A DNA stretch of 64,000 nt from Beaufortia kweichowensis (GCA_019155185.1 CM032811.1:12420075-12484074); one strand, 5' to 3'. Positions 1 through 18,813 are shown, counted from the first letter of the stretch. Notes: generated from the sequence alone by a model not told the origin. A program made the numbers and translations.

Positions 1-367
1 AAACACTTTGGTGCAGGTTTCTCCGCTAGATGCAAAAGTGTTGCCCCGAGATTGTGAGCATTATGAGAGAAACAAAGTCAGTCTTCCAAACCGACTGACT
101 TTGTTTACTATAGACATTAAAATACTAAAATACTAACATACTAACACGTACAAGTCTTCCCATGACTCAGACTGTGAATGAGCTGTTATCCGCTGTTTTG
201 CTTTTTATTAACGTACAAGTGTTGGTTTGTTTTGGAGCTGCGATTCTCCAAAACCCAGACGAGAATGAATAAAGCATGCGTTTGGATATGGAAATCCATC
301 TCGTTACAATCTGGATACAACAGATGCCAATTAAAACATGGAAGGCACAAGTGTATCATCAGGACAT

Positions 368-403
<36 letters not shown>

Positions 404-904
404 CTCTGTCTAGCTCTATCATGGTTAATAATTGATCAAAGTTTGCAGGCTGAGCTTTGATATAACCATGGCAACAGTCTGGAGAGGGTGAGCATATCCA
501 TGCAAGGGGGTTCCTGTAAATATCTGCAATAACACACATAAACACACAAGCTGGATAACAACTTATAGCAAGACTGACTATTCTTGTTGATGTATTTGTG
601 ATAGAAGAGACCACAGCATGATTATTAAATGTGATCAGTATTCGGTTTGCTCGCAAGTGCATATCATGTTGGTTTGTTTTGATATTATATACATTGACAG
701 CAAAAAGTTTTTAATTAGTGACCAGGGATTTTTGCATCAATGGACTGAATTGAATAAAAATTATTAATTGTTGACAATATCATAAAGTGTATAATTCTTC
801 TAAGGTAAAAACAGAAATTTGCTAAGGCAAGCATAACTTTTCTAAGCAATGAGACATACAAGTAAGAAACATAGGAACCTTGGAAATGTACCTTGAATAC
901 AAGG

Positions 905-953
905 TAAGTCATTTTAGATAAAAGCATTTCCCAAATGCCTAAAAATGTAAATG
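905..953 (+). repeat. Degenerate teleost interspersed-repeat tail
   Basis: The sequence TAAGTC...TAGATAAAAGCAT...AAATGCCTAAAAATGTAAATG is a decayed copy of a tail (TAAGTCGCTTTGGATAAAAG) that recurs across fish genomes. A better copy occurs at 54768-54817. I do not assign a family name. Confidence 0.6.
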
Positions 954-1801
954 GTTGGACTTTTATGACTCGGACTAGTGAGCAACTATCTTAATACATC
1001 CCAAAACACTCTCGTAATAACCTGTTTTGCTTTGTCGAGCATAAATCACAATACAAAAACTTATTTAGTATTTAGTGCCTTTAGAAATTATTGCATTTTT
1101 ACAATAACACACAAACGAACAAATTTCCCAAAGGGAAACTTTTAAAATATGAAACAAAACTGACAAAACTGGATAAGGAAACTTAATCTTTGGTCTGCAG
1201 CCGGGGTATGCCGTGGGTTATGATAACACTCACTTATAAAATAAATATTTATCAAATGTCAAATTAAAATGGGAATTTGGGGGTCACTTTGATGTTTTTA
1301 CGAGAAAACATCGCTCTGCGTGATAATTGGTTGTTTGAGAGAGATTAATAAAATTCCCCAACATGCCTGAGGTTCTTTGAACAGTAATTAAATGCAAAAC
1401 CCACATCAAATTTGATTTTCTCCCTTTGTAATTACATTTCTGACACCAAAAGCAATTTTGATTAAAATCTCATCCAGGTATGAAGTACTCCCCAAATGAG
1501 AAGAAATGCTGAAAATATCTGCCAGCTTAAATGTCAACGAGGCTGAACACTTCACACCTGCTCTCCTGTCTCCACGACACGCTAACACTTGACATTCCCA
1601 CAATGATCCTCTCCAATATTGCAGTCGTCCACACTGCACCTGCAATATGCCTTAAATTTTCATTAAGGTTATTGTAATATTAAAATTAAGAGATGGATAT
1701 TAATATCAAAGTTGACATGATGCCATTTGAAAAGACATTATTAAACTATAATATTTTCATTTGATTGTAAATTATGATAAAAGCATTAGAGAATATATTC
1801 T

Positions 1802-1831
1802 TCACCTTTAAAAATTTATTTTTAAAGGTGA
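1802..1831. repeat. Perfect 13-bp inverted repeat with 4-nt loop
   Basis: TCACCTTTAAAAA at 1802-1814 is the exact reverse complement of 1819-1831, with TTTA between. It could be a compact MITE remnant or a hairpin in the gabbr1 pre-mRNA. Confidence 0.75.
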
Positions 1832-3428
1832 TTTAATTTGGTTAGACTGTTACTTGCAAATATTGTTGTTGCAATGCAAACCAATAATTAAACACGGCCA
1901 TAGACACTATATCTATATACAGAAATCTCACACAATACTCCAATTAAATGTATATGAAATAAAAAACATTTTTTAATGATATAACATATGATGAAATACA
2001 GGTTGTCTGGCTGCTGTTTAGACTAACAGCTAATGCTCACATAGTCGTGAGCGGTCAGACTGGTACTGCGCATCTTTCCTCCACTCATTCTCTCATACAG
2101 GAATCTGCAAAAGGACCTCCGTATCCTTACAAGATCTACAGGGATGCAAGTTTGTTTGAACTGTGGTTTCACTGGTGGCTGTTGCCATGCCAACCTTCCT
2201 CTCTCTGATTCTTACTCTATATTAAGTGCAAGTGCAATGCAGAGTGCGGTTCACCAGTCACAACTGTGATACAACACATCTCTCTACTAGGATTCAACAC
2301 ATCCTCATGTGTATGAGGTGCACACACCTGTCACAAAACATTATGAAACAGAAGCAACCAATTATAAACTTTTGAAAGTGCTTTATATTCTTTGGTGATG
2401 ATGCTTGAAATGTTACAGTTGCATAAAAAGATATGAAAATGAAATTGCAATCAGGCCAACCAACTTTTGGAATATACAACTTTTTCAAATAAATTTTCCT
2501 CTCCAGCGGTGCATATTGCCTTTAATTAATTTGAGCTCTTAAAGTGAATTTTAAATCCCTATTTAAAAAGAAATAAAAAAACACACAAAAGAATGCATTT
2601 TAAGATTCAAAAAGCTAAACGCATAAATAAGCATATGTGATGAGGGATTCTGGATTTTCAGGAAGGCAAATTACTTGAAGCAGCTGAAGCCTTACAGGCT
2701 GTTGATAAGAGCCAAATGCAGTGAGTTGTGAAATATTAATGTACCAACAACTGCAATGTCAACTTGATACCAGCTCCTGAAGCTCCAGATACAATCACTG
2801 ACATAACATTAATGAAACAGCTGCTAAATGCTGATAAACTTAAATTAACATCTGCTGCTTATCTGTCTTTTAGTCCTTGAACATAAAGTAAAATTAGATT
2901 AATAAACAAAAGGAAGTTGCATCTCTTCTCATAATATTTAACAAAAACGGTGAATAAGATTTCTTCAACTACGGTGTGTTTCTTATTGGCTAAAAACAAT
3001 ATTGCTGAAATAATGTATAGATATTAAACAATAGTTGAAAGTTGGAAATGACTAGGAGATACACAGAAATGCATAATTCATCTAATGATATCAACAGATC
3101 AGAAATGTAGAAACATAAATATTTTAATGTACTTTATGTCTGTATAATAAGAGCTCATATTATCTAGAAAGTAACCCTATCTAGTATGTGGTGGTGGTAA
3201 AAGATAATTTTACTAGCAGGTAAAGCCAAAACCTACATTTCAAATAGCTCTTCAACTCTGAAAAGCATGTCAAATATCTTTGAGAACTAAAAACCTAAAG
3301 AACCTCAATATATATATATATGAATAAAGTAACAAAAAAGTAAAATTGATCATATATTTCCCTAGCATACACAGGGTATTATTGCTCGTCCTTGCTATTA
3401 ATTGATGACAGCTTAAAATGTTACTCAC

Positions 3429-8574
<5,146 letters not shown>

Positions 8575-9892
8575 TACTGCATCTGAATGAGAACAAGAGA
8601 GAGAGAGACAAAGAGAAAATTACTAATAATAATATGCTTCATTTTTACAGGTCACAATTCATGTTCATATCAAACCATTTAAACTGCTATTGGTGTGACG
8701 TGATCTTCTTGGCATTCACATGTGCAACATATAATAATAACCTGCCTTCTCGTGTAACAGTTGTGGAGGAGGACTCACAGAAAATGGAGGCAGTCTCCAG
8801 CCCTGAACAGTAAAGATTTTATGAGCTTTCCCTCAACCAGTCCCACGGTGGAAAATCACATCCAGAGTAGGTCAAACCAGAGCATGCAAAATAAAGCACA
8901 CAGTTCTTACGAAGAAAGTTCAGGGAGTCATATCACGGGACACCTTGGGATGGATGTATGAAGAGACAGAAAGAGAAAGTAGCAAAAGGGAGGGAGAGCT
9001 TTGGGAACTTCAGGCTCACAGTGGGGGATAGAGACAGGAGATGATTCAGTGAGGTGCGGATCAGAGGGATTCGGTTAAACTTTAAACATGTCTCTACAGC
9101 ACTCCACCTCATTAAATCTGCACACCACAGCGGCAAAGCACGACACTTCAAAACCCTGAGATTACAGTAATCCAAACGAGCAGAGGACGAATACCATGCA
9201 CTAAGATTGATTAGTTTGTATTGCACTATTTTTGTTTGGGCTTTTCAATTATCCTAATTGTAACTGCACCTTATATTTTATATATTTAATACCGTATAAA
9301 TTACATTTGGATTTTGGAATGGTGTTGTATTTTATCATTTGGGTGGTTTGTTGAAAGGTTACTGTCCTGTTTGGGGAATTATTTCAGCACCATGGACAAG
9401 GATCGTCGGCTCTTATTTTGTATTAACATTGAACATTTATGTTGCTTTTCATTGTATTTAAATGCATTTACGTTTTAAAAATCACATGCTTCCTCGTCTA
9501 AAAATAATAACTCTCAAGAGTGGATGCTGTCTTGAAGTTTCCATTTTAACATGGCTTCATATGTCGTCAGCAAACAGGAGATGCTGTAAAGTGTTTCGTG
9601 TCGACCAAAGCGCCCCGAAAATACTAAATAAATCGCAATTTAAAGCGCAGAAAACCCTGACACTGTTTAGTCCGTCTGTACCTTTAAATACACAGTCGAT
9701 GAAGTTTGCTGTCCAGTTTGGACCATATTTGTTACACAGAAGACATCCGGCAGGTATGCATGATTAAGCATCGAAGACACAAACAGCTTTGAGCTACAAC
9801 ATCAAATAGGATCAAATAAGACCAATCTACACCGTCCATCATGCAAATAAAGCAGACAAGCGCAGACATCAGTTAAAAAGTGATTTACTCAC

Positions 9893-10200
9893 AACCCTGA
9901 AAGGCCCGGTGCGACCTCCACCACAACCGACCCGAAGAAAATAAACACAAGGAGTGTTTAAAAATGATATCCACAAATATAAGCCCGATGTCGCTTTGAT
10001 AGTGCAAACGGGTCGTCTGTGCATCACATATCCTGATGAGTTTATGGCTTTTGGAGATTTGTAAGTATTGCTTTGCATTAGATCATCGCAGGTGTAAATC
10101 ACAGGCTACATACAGATACATGATCTACACGCTCAGAGCTCGACGGCGCGCATCCTTCCTTCCTCCTTTTTCTTTTTCCACTCCCTCCTCATTCTCACTT
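9893..10200 (-). promoter_or_regulatory. gabbr1: Probable non-coding first exon and promoter of gabbr1 1a
   Basis: A good minus-strand donor (GTGAGTAAATC, exon end at 9893) lies upstream of the 1a start exon, and CpG-richer sequence follows at about 10.13-10.22 kb. No ATG-led conserved reading frame is present, so this would be 5' UTR. The start of transcription is not fixed by the sequence; the right boundary is a guess. Confidence 0.45.
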
Positions 10201-10205
10201 ACTTG

Positions 10206-10213
10206 TGACGTCA
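10206..10213. promoter_or_regulatory. cAMP response element palindrome (TGACGTCA) in gabbr1 1a promoter region
   Basis: A perfect 8-bp consensus CRE sits just upstream of the inferred 1a first exon. Mammalian GABBR1 promoters are known to respond to CREB/ATF4 through CREs. Function in this genome is inferred. Confidence 0.55.
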
Positions 10214-10214
10214 C

Positions 10215-12098
10215 GGGAGAAACGCACCACACGTCATTTCATTTCTACATCACGAGTCATCTTTTCTTAGCATGTTGGAAAGATTTGGAAAAATTCACAG
10301 AAAAATTGACTTTTAATTTTGATAGACATTTGTGTATTGGGTGTGCTTTTATCATTGTTTCAATGATAATTTGGGAAATAAGACATATTCTGCATTCATT
10401 AATTTTATAAGGTAAATATCTTATACACAAAACGAATTTTATAACATTTTGTAAATAACTGTACATTAACCTTTTAAAAAATACACATACACATATACAA
10501 ATATACAATTTCAAAGTAGTCTTACCCGAGCAGGATTTATTAGGATTGTCTTGTCCTCTGAAATTCGTTTTAGGCATTGACGTCTATTTATACTTTGGTC
10601 TTTAATATTTAATAACAGACGAGTCCTTACAAAGAACCATGCTGTCAGGTTCTGTATTGGCACCAAACTCTTGGTATGAAATGATTAGCCTGGCAAGATT
10701 TCTTAACTATTAAAAAATATCTGATGTTCATGGGATGTTTGTACCTCCTTGTGGCTTCTTACTCTTAAGGACTGAGAATAAACAAAGCAAGGAAGAGAAT
10801 ATTGCACCAGTCCCATGAGAAATACTCTCATCCTTTTTCTCTTGTTTTTCTATTTTGGCTTTCAATAGCTCAGCAAGGTAGCTATGCTGGAAAAAATCTG
10901 ACAAGATGGTAAAGGTTGGCAGAAAAACATGCAGCGATGACTTCAGAGAGAATAAATTAGTCAAAGTGTCAAAATTTTAGTCTTACGCTGGGGTTTAACT
11001 TGCAGATCAGAGGGGTTTACTTACAGAGACATTTACAGAAATGGTACATAAAATCTAGTGTAATCAGTGTAATATGCTGTTCAGTTTGTATTATATGAAA
11101 AACTGAAAAGATTACATCAGCACATTTTCAAGTAAAATTTGCATAATGTAAATGTGTCGTGTAAACCATGTTGAAATATTAGTACATTCTGTATCATCTT
11201 ATTTAAAATATTTCAAATACAGAAGCTGTCAACAATCCTCAGTCATAAGAATTTATTGTTCCATTAAACTACACTACTGTGCACATTGTCATACAGAACA
11301 ATATTAACAAACATCTGATGCTGCCACAGAGAGCCAGCAATGATGTATACAGTAAAGCACATCTAATAAAAACTAGATAAAGATGAAAAATGTGATACTT
11401 ACAATGAACATTTAATTCTTTAAATAGAAACGTGATTGTCTTGCACAACTACTTGTGGCAGGTGTACTTCAAAACCCGCATAAAATATGAAAAATAACCA
11501 GCATTTCATCTTACTACCTGCACAAATCAGCAAATCTGTCCTAATAAAAACAAAGCGCACACTACACATGCATACAGAAGCATACTATACAAAAACACTG
11601 TCTGTCACATGTGCAGCCACTTGCTGTAAACCACTATGAAGTCAGCATAATATAATTAAATATAGTTTAAGAATAAAATGTCAAAAGGGAAAGGAAGAGA
11701 AAGCAATGTACCTGGTCAGTAAATCCTGGTATAAATCAAAATGTCTTTAGTTATACAGACTTCAATAAGCCATGCTTATAAGACACTACTTTATACATTT
11801 GCATAGAAAAACTTGTAAATGTTAGGATGAATGGAGATCTTGTGTACAGTATTTTATGATTAGGCTAGTAAAAGTAAACACTTTTACTACTTGAGATGCT
11901 CAAATGGCACAGGCCTCCCATCCAAAAAATATATATATACATTTTTAATTTAAAAAACAATTTTATTGTATTTTGGTCTTTCTCTTTTCAATTATTTATA
12001 AAAAATGAAATAAATAACTTGCTATGTTGGTTTCTGCAAAAGTTAAGAAACAAAGGTCTTCATTTACGGAAACGATAAAACATTACAGATGTACGTTC
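10215..12098. other. Intergenic / probable sh3bp5l 3' UTR
   Basis: No conserved coding sequence recognised. Part of the right-hand side is likely the 3' UTR of sh3bp5l (minus strand), whose stop is at 12099. A 78-codon minus-strand frame at 10728-10964 has no recognisable homology. Confidence 0.55.
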
Positions 12099-15033
12099 TC
12101 ACAAACTGACGCTTCTGTTGTGCTGTTTGAGGAACTCTTCTGAAATGTTGATGCTTTTTTGTCTCGCTTGCCCCTCACCTCTCTCCGCCCCGTCTCTCTC
12201 ACCCTCTTCACCTGAAAGACTAACATCACTGCTGAGATGACCCAGGTGTTCAACTGAGTCACACTTTTCAAGATCTGAAATGATGGTCCGCAAGCTGACA
12301 ACGGAAAGAGAGTCCGAAACAGATCTCTTCACCTCAGCTCTTCCCATGTCACCCCACCTGGAGATATTATGCGTCTCCACCCACTCCATAGAGTTAACCA
12401 CACCCTTTTCCCCATTTACCAAATCATTTTGTGTTGAATAGCCTCCAGAGGCTCCATCTTCAGTTTCTGTTCTGCTTATTGTCTCTGCTCCTACCGGAGG
12501 ACTCCGCCCACCGCTTGTTTTGATTGGTCCATTCTTTGGTTGGTCCTGCTCCCTTTGGGCATGAATCTCCTCACTTATCTTTTCCAAGTGACGTAAGGTG
12601 TTGGAGTAGTTTACCTTGGCTTTGGATATAAGTTCCTCTAACACAAAAATCTTCGACTTGTGCTCCTGCAAAAACATTTTTAAATTTGACTATTAGCACC
12701 TAATGGCATTTTTGTTTATATTATTCTTACTTGGCTGTCAGAAACCTCAACTCAGAGTTTGAGCCGAGGTACAAAATATAAATATTGTCATTAATTAATC
12801 ACCCTAATTGTATTCCAAACCCATATGCTGTTAATTTCCAGTAAACACAAAAGGAAAATCTTATATAAAGAACCCTAAAATTATCACAAAAGCAGCCCAA
12901 AAGGGGAATTTCTAATGTATTGTAAGAAAGTAAAATAATAATTTTATAAACACTCCTTTTGTGCTCCACAAAATTGGAACAGCATGCAAATCAATAAATT
13001 AAAACTATTATCAGTATTTTTTCTTTAACATCCGCAGTCTATTTACACCAACACTATATAGCTGTAACAAAATCGTAACTTTTAACCAACCTCTAGTGTT
13101 TCGTTAAACTGATTCTTAAGCTCAAAATAAGGCTTGGACTTCGTGATTGCTCTCTTGAGAGACTTCTGCAGCTCCTGCACACGAGCCTCGGCCTCCTGAC
13201 ACAGCTGAGTGACACGCATGTGCTCGCGTTCGCTCTTCACACGCTCCTCCTCTGCCTCGTTCACCTGGACACCATAACAGATACATATCAGCTCAAGACA
13301 TAAACAAAATACACTCTGTGTGGCTATAGCAACGTGAACAGGTTTTCATTTCACTTGGGATGACAGACAAAAGCTGGAGAAAAATAAAATTCTCAGCAAG
13401 ATCACATGCTCATGGTCTTGAGGTACTTAAGGTTTAAGCTGATTTAAGTACTATTTAGTACCAGACAGCTAAGAGCTGTTAAGGGAAAGTGACATACCTT
13501 TATAGTGGCATGATTCAGCATCTCTTGCCAAGTTGGATCTAGTGTTTTGACAGCAGTGAGACCCTGTTCAGCCACGTGGACCATCTCCCGAGCAGCCAAG
13601 TGCATAGAGACGGCTCTCTCGAATCTGAGCGCAGCTTTCTGGGTCTCCTGCTGGGCCTGAGAGAATCGCATTTAAGAGACAGGATGATTTTAAAAGATAA
13701 AGGCAGTCAAAAAAATGAAACGCAAGACAATAAGATGTTAAACTGCATATGGGTTTAACTGTCCATCCAGCAAAATTCAACAATCACTGACAATGACATT
13801 AACAGAGACATGACTGTGACAGACAGTTGCTTCTTTACCTCTTTTGCTTTTCTTCGTGCCTCATAGTAAGGTCTGGCCTTCTCAATGCAGGTCCCTAGTT
13901 CGGTACTCTTCACCTTAAGTTTATGGACAGATTCGCTCATTATTCTCCTGTGGCTGGATCGAACCTCCTAAACAAACAATAATAGACACAAAGACCAATC
14001 ATGAGCTTCTGGCTTTCATCACATTCTGAAATATTACTTACTTGCAGCTCCAGTTCCAGTTTGTTGATCTCCTCGCTGGCCTCATTTAGATGCTCCAGTT
14101 CCTCCTATGAACAGAAAAAGTTTGGGAATTATCTCATGGTAACCAAGTTGTGAATAGATATGGAGTGTTATTTTTGTAACGTTGATGACAGTACTATTAT
14201 CTTAAAATGTGGAAAATAGTAATAATTATACATGCAAAATTGTGCAATATTGTGTTCATTAATAACTTTATTAGTTATTAAAAGTTATTTCAGCATTCTC
14301 ATTTATCATGAAAGTACTTCACTAATTTAATAGTTAAATGATCTGTGTTATGTCAAGCATAGGATTAGGTGTAATATACAGTACCAGTCAAAAGTTTGGG
14401 AACACTTACTCACTGTTGTTTATATTTTTAGAATAGTAACTTTCTCATAACCATGAAAAAACACATTTCTAACTGTGGGAATTATGTTGTGATCCAAATA
14501 TCAATCCAAAATAAATGAACACTGTGTTATATTTTAGCATCTTCAAAAGTAGTCGCCCTTTCTCTAGAATTTGTAAAATCATACTCTTGACATTTTATCA
14601 TCCAGCTTTTTGAGGACTCTCATTGGCTGCTTTTTATTCATTATTTGCCCCATGTCATCAATAAAAAAATTTTGAATAAAATTTAAGTTTTCTAATTAAA
14701 GAAAATAATAAGTTGGCACAATTACATTGTAGTTTACAAAAGTAATTTCAAAACATTGAAATATACACCTCATCATATTAAACATTTTTTCAAATTGTGT
14801 TTAAACTAATGTGATCAGTTTACCTGGATCCTGGGATCCAATTCCTCTTCAGTCATTTGTTCATGTACCATCTTTTCCTCTTTATTCTCTAACTCTGTTT
14901 GTTCTGTTTTCTCGGATTCCCCATCAGCTTCTCGGTCATTATCAGTCCCCGTCGTCCGATCATCTTCTATTTTCTCCCCCACCAAAGGTCCCCCTGAACC
15001 CGCAGGATCTTCACGCAAACCCGCTGGATCCAT
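12099..15033 (-). CDS. sh3bp5l: SH3-domain-binding protein 5-like (SH3BP5L), complete
   Basis: SH3BP5-family proteins are long coiled-coil proteins that act as guanine-nucleotide exchange factors for RAB11 on recycling endosomes. Six coding exons on the minus strand, all GT-AG and phase 0: 15033-14824, 14104-14042, 13967-13839, 13656-13498, 13264-13091, 12665-12099, giving about 432 residues. An acidic N-terminus ends in ELDPRIQ. Coiled-coil blocks follow that are typical of the family: EELEHLNEASEEINKLELEL, CIEKARPYYEARRKAKEAQQ, LDPTWQEMLNHATIKVNEAE, KSKPYFELKNQFNETLE. The C-terminus keeps the Ser-rich SLRTIISDLEKCDSVEHLG motif and ends NRSVSL. The RSPPVGAE and terminal RSVSL motifs favour SH3BP5L over SH3BP5. 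Starting at 15033 captures the first ATG before the conserved core. Confidence 0.92.
14379..14640 (+). mobile_element. Non-autonomous Tc1/mariner-like fragment (MITE), copy A
   Basis: It begins CAGTACCAGTCAAAAGTTTG, the terminal motif of a widespread teleost Tc1-like MITE. It lies inside the first coding intron of sh3bp5l and matches copy B (48160-48404) in inverted orientation over about 240 bp. No transposase ORF is present. Confidence 0.7.
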
Positions 15034-16301
15034 TCACGGGCCTCTTCAGATATCCAGGATAAACAGCTGGAGATTAACAAAGTGAAGGACTAACAGATCC
15101 GAAACTAAACAGAGTCACTGCACACTTGTTTCTGTAAATCCCCTCATTCGTGCCCATGAGAGTTAGCTAATATCTGACTACATGAACAGATTCATGAGTT
15201 TAACGATTCTTTTAATGGTAAATTACAGTAAAATGCGATCCCAAGGTAAATTATTCATCACTTAGTCGTCTGCAGTTCGTATTTTAGCCCATTTGTATCC
15301 CATCGGTCTTCCTTCGCCATTCAATGCTCATTCGCGTGAGGTAAATAGAAAACGCGATAACACATCTTTTTGGACCTTCTGGGCTACTGTATTTTGACGT
15401 TGTGTAATATGCAAATATGTACGTAATTTGCGTGGAGAAACCGAGGAGGCGTGTCTACAGACATTTTCTTTTCTTTGTTGCCTGTAATTACTATTAATAT
15501 ATTATCAAAATTGTTTTTATAAATAACATTAATTGAAAAATAAAATACATACTGAGGCGTTCTGAGCATATTGTTATCTTCTCATTTCTTCCAAATAAAA
15601 TCTATATATCCATCTAGAAACATAAATATTTAAAGGAATAAAGATGCTTTACAATGTTAAGTTTAACAAAGATTTTATTTCTTCTCAGAAAATCCCATCA
15701 TTTACATTGACAAACATAACCAAAAGATTTAATCAAGTGATTTTTCCCAACATATTCAAATCACAATGCTAAGCACTTTACACACAAAGACAACATACAA
15801 GTAAATGAAAATTTCCTACATTTAAAGGCACTTGCAGCAGTAGTCACAGTTTTAAAAAATAAGTGTTACTTTCTTAACATATAATTTACCCTTATTTCAT
15901 GGTCCTGAAAAGTCTGTACTTTGTGTGTAGAAAATGTATATAATTGGTCAGTATAAGATTTCAGTTTACATTTTCAGGATGTCAGTCTGATGTAAATTCT
16001 ATTTCAATTTTAATATAAAGAATTAACGAAACCTGAGATGATAAGTCTGAGTGATAAATCTATTATCTTTGGCATTGTATACTATTTACTATTTTAACAC
16101 CGCTATAATGTTTTATTCCCATCATAGCACCACACAATGGAATTTTAAGACATTTACAGAGCACATTGTGATTTCACAGCTGTGAAGAGAAATATAGGAG
16201 CAAATATCAAAAGATAGACGATAACATACAAGTGCATCAAATACAACTTTGATGTGCTTTGCACCTTTAAAAAAGATCTTCCAAGGTAGGCACAGCCCAC
16301 C
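15034..16301. other. sh3bp5l upstream region and mgat1 3' region
   Basis: No coding exon seen. The stretch near 15.1-15.4 kb has scattered CpG and should hold the sh3bp5l promoter and 5' UTR. The AT-rich stretch 15.65-16.3 kb is most likely the mgat1 3' UTR (minus strand). Confidence 0.5.
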
Positions 16302-17758
16302 TCAACTCCAGCTTGGATCATACTGACTCCAACCAGCAGGTGGTGCTAAGAAGATCCTCCTGCCACGTGAAAGAAAGCTAACAACACCTCTATATCCTGC
16401 CCGGGGGACTCCTGACTTTAGGTCATCCATCACACCTAGATTACGAGCCAATGTTTTGAAACTGTCAGGATTGGAATACTGCACTCTAAATGGACCAGAT
16501 CCAGAGAGTTTACTACCCTGCAAGTCCTCCATAGTCACTTCTTGAGCACCATAAACTTCCTTAACAAATTTCTCATCATATGCATTCTTCTCTAAATTAG
16601 ACAGGTCCAGTGTTGTAAAAGGCACAAATTCTGTATTAAGTTTAATATAGCGGAGGTACTTGTCAAAAAACTGACCTAAACTCACACCCTTACGGCCAAA
16701 GGTTAAAGTTCTGGAAATTTCTGGTCTGATGCAGGACCTGTCTTTGCGTTGATCGGGGTGGCGCATCCAGTCATCCCAAAATGAGGCTGGCCATTTTGGG
16801 TCAAGCTCTGTCCAGAGGTCTTTTGTGAGCATCCAGCCAAGGCCTGGGAAAAAATCTGTCCTGTACAATAGGCTTGCTTTACCAGGATCGACATATCCAT
16901 CCCTGCCGTTGTCATTCCAGGCAGATACACACCACAGAGTTGGGTCTGATTTTAAAATTGGATGAAGTGCTCTGAAGTACTCAAAGAAATCAGGGGCCAC
17001 CTGATAAAAGACAGAAAAAAATTAATCAAATTTGATCAAACAATGTTCAAATTTTTATAAGAAAAACATGCAAAAGCAGTAAGCATTAACGTTACCTCTA
17101 AATCATCCTCCACTATAACAACAGACGTGTAAGAGAACGTGTTGAACACTTGGTTAAGTGCCCAACGATAATGTCGTGAGATTTTGTAGTAGCCCTGGAA
17201 CTTCTTATGCTGGGGGGGTACGGCGACATCTGAAAGATCAGGCTGTTTAATATGGGTCAGCTGACTGCCATACGAGGCGATCACACTGGCTGTTTCCTCG
17301 TGGCCGCAGTCCTGGCTCACTATGATTGGGTAGAGTTCAGCTGATGGGCGGAACTCAATGAGTTTGTCAAGGCAACGTTTCACTGTCACCCGATTACAGG
17401 CAATGACTAAAACAGGGATGACCACAGGAGCTAAAGTTTCAGCATTTAATTTTTGTTTAGCATCTATTTCGCTTTCTTTGCCGTCTCCCCAAAGTGACCT
17501 ATGGCTCTTGATTTGCAACAGGAGTTTCTTCTGCGATTTAAGTTCGTCTTCAAATGCATTAGCTACACGCATTACCTCATTGATAATATTTCCAATTTGG
17601 CCTCCTCCTTCCTGTTCACCTGTTTTACCAGGTTCAACCTGGCTGCCAAGTTGACTGAGAGGACGTCCCAAAAGGACAAAAATAAGAATGACATTCCAAG
17701 CAAGGAATAGAAAAGCACCGCAAATGATAAGAGAACTTCTCTTGCAGAGCATGGCCAT
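16302..17758 (-). CDS. mgat1: Alpha-1,3-mannosyl-glycoprotein 2-beta-N-acetylglucosaminyltransferase (GnT-I)
   Basis: This Golgi type II membrane enzyme adds the first GlcNAc to Man5GlcNAc2 and so opens the hybrid and complex N-glycan pathway. Two coding exons on the minus strand: 17758-17096 and 17000-16302, total 453 residues, close to the usual 445. It has a short cytoplasmic tail (MAMLCKRS), a membrane anchor (about residues 9-30), a variable stem, then the catalytic domain with PVLVIACNR, SAELYPIIVSQDCGHEE and the metal-binding acidic motif EDDLE (about 217-221, at the exon junction). DFFPGLGWMLTKDLW, FWDDWMR, CIRPEISRT and GVMDDLKSGVPRAGYRG follow. A strong acceptor (GCACCTCAG) ends four bases before the ATG at 17758, so the longer in-frame opening up to 17869 is probably intron. 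The ATG at 17752 (MLCKRS) is an alternative start. Confidence 0.95.
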
Positions 17759-18813
17759 AGACCTGAGGTGCGGTGGGACAGGGGATTCAGGAAAGCACAC
17801 GTGGATGACAATACAAACAGGGCATTTAAAACATGGAAGAGGTCTTGGGGATATTTGAATATTCTTCACATGCTTTGCATGCTAGTTATCTGACAGGTGA
17901 TACTAAGAAATTAAATGTAGTATTAAAGAGATGGGAGGTCAAACAAAGACATATTTCGAGATTATAAAATCTGTGCTTCAGTCCTAAGTGGCAGGGTGAT
18001 GGTCAGCAAAGCCTGTAAAATAGATAAGAATAAACAATATTAAGTAAAGAAAAGGTCATATATAATATCTGTAAAGTACACCAATATCACTAATGTATCT
18101 AATAATTCATATCCATGTATTAGTGTAGTTAACATTGAACATTGCACACTGTGACAGCATGATTTTTCTATCATCCACAACACTTTTAAATCCTAAATAA
18201 TAGTATTATTAACATGCAAATTTTTCATCACCTGACAATAAAAAAGTCATTGTTTTGAATGTTTAAGACACATTTAGCTGGTTAAAATAAAAAATGATGA
18301 TTAGATTGTCATATAAAAATCACACAAAAATTAATTTCAATCTTTAAGTCAGTATTATTTGTAAACTAGACTACCCAATACAAAGAATATATCAGGAAAG
18401 TAAAGTTTCAACATTAAAGTTCAACATTAAATTAATACTCTTTGCTTTGATGGATACTGTCCAAGTTTCAAATGGCAATAACACATTGAATCAAATTAGT
18501 AATTTCTATTCTACTTTGAACATTTTCCTTGTTTATTTTTTTGTATAGTTATATAAGTTGCTGTCCACAATACAGCTGTCAACACATCAATTTTCTAACT
18601 TTTCTCTTGTGAAAAAGGTTGTTACACGTCACTACTATTGACATAATCCACTTAAAGGTTAATCAGTTATTTCATGGCATATGATGAATGTTTTAACATA
18701 CAAGAAACGCATTTTGAAAATTCTTTTAAGTCCCCAAAAGTGCTGTACTTTTTTGATAACCCATAAAAATGCACAGTGTCCACCACGGATCTTTCGTTGA
18801 TCGATAATCTCAC

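Larger units (their letters stand above)
1..3428 (-). other. gabbr1 intron (to left edge)
   Basis: AT-rich intron sequence with no convincing exon. It holds a (CT)n run near 371-400, a degenerate teleost repeat tail (905-953), a perfect hairpin (1802-1831) and a short (AT)n tract near 3309-3321. The 158-codon open frame on the minus strand at 186-662 runs through the microsatellite and looks fortuitous. Confidence 0.7.

Noticed and set aside
186..662. 158-codon minus-strand frame
   Set aside because: It lies in a gabbr1 intron, crosses a CT repeat and has no recognisable homology or conserved composition.
10728..10964. 78-codon minus-strand frame with a Lys/Glu-rich stretch
   Set aside because: No flanking splice signals or family resemblance; it may be part of the sh3bp5l 3' UTR.
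17759..17869. N-terminal extension of mgat1 by about 37 codons
   Set aside because: A pyrimidine-rich tract and acceptor (GCACCTCAG) end just before the conserved start, so the extension is most likely intron.
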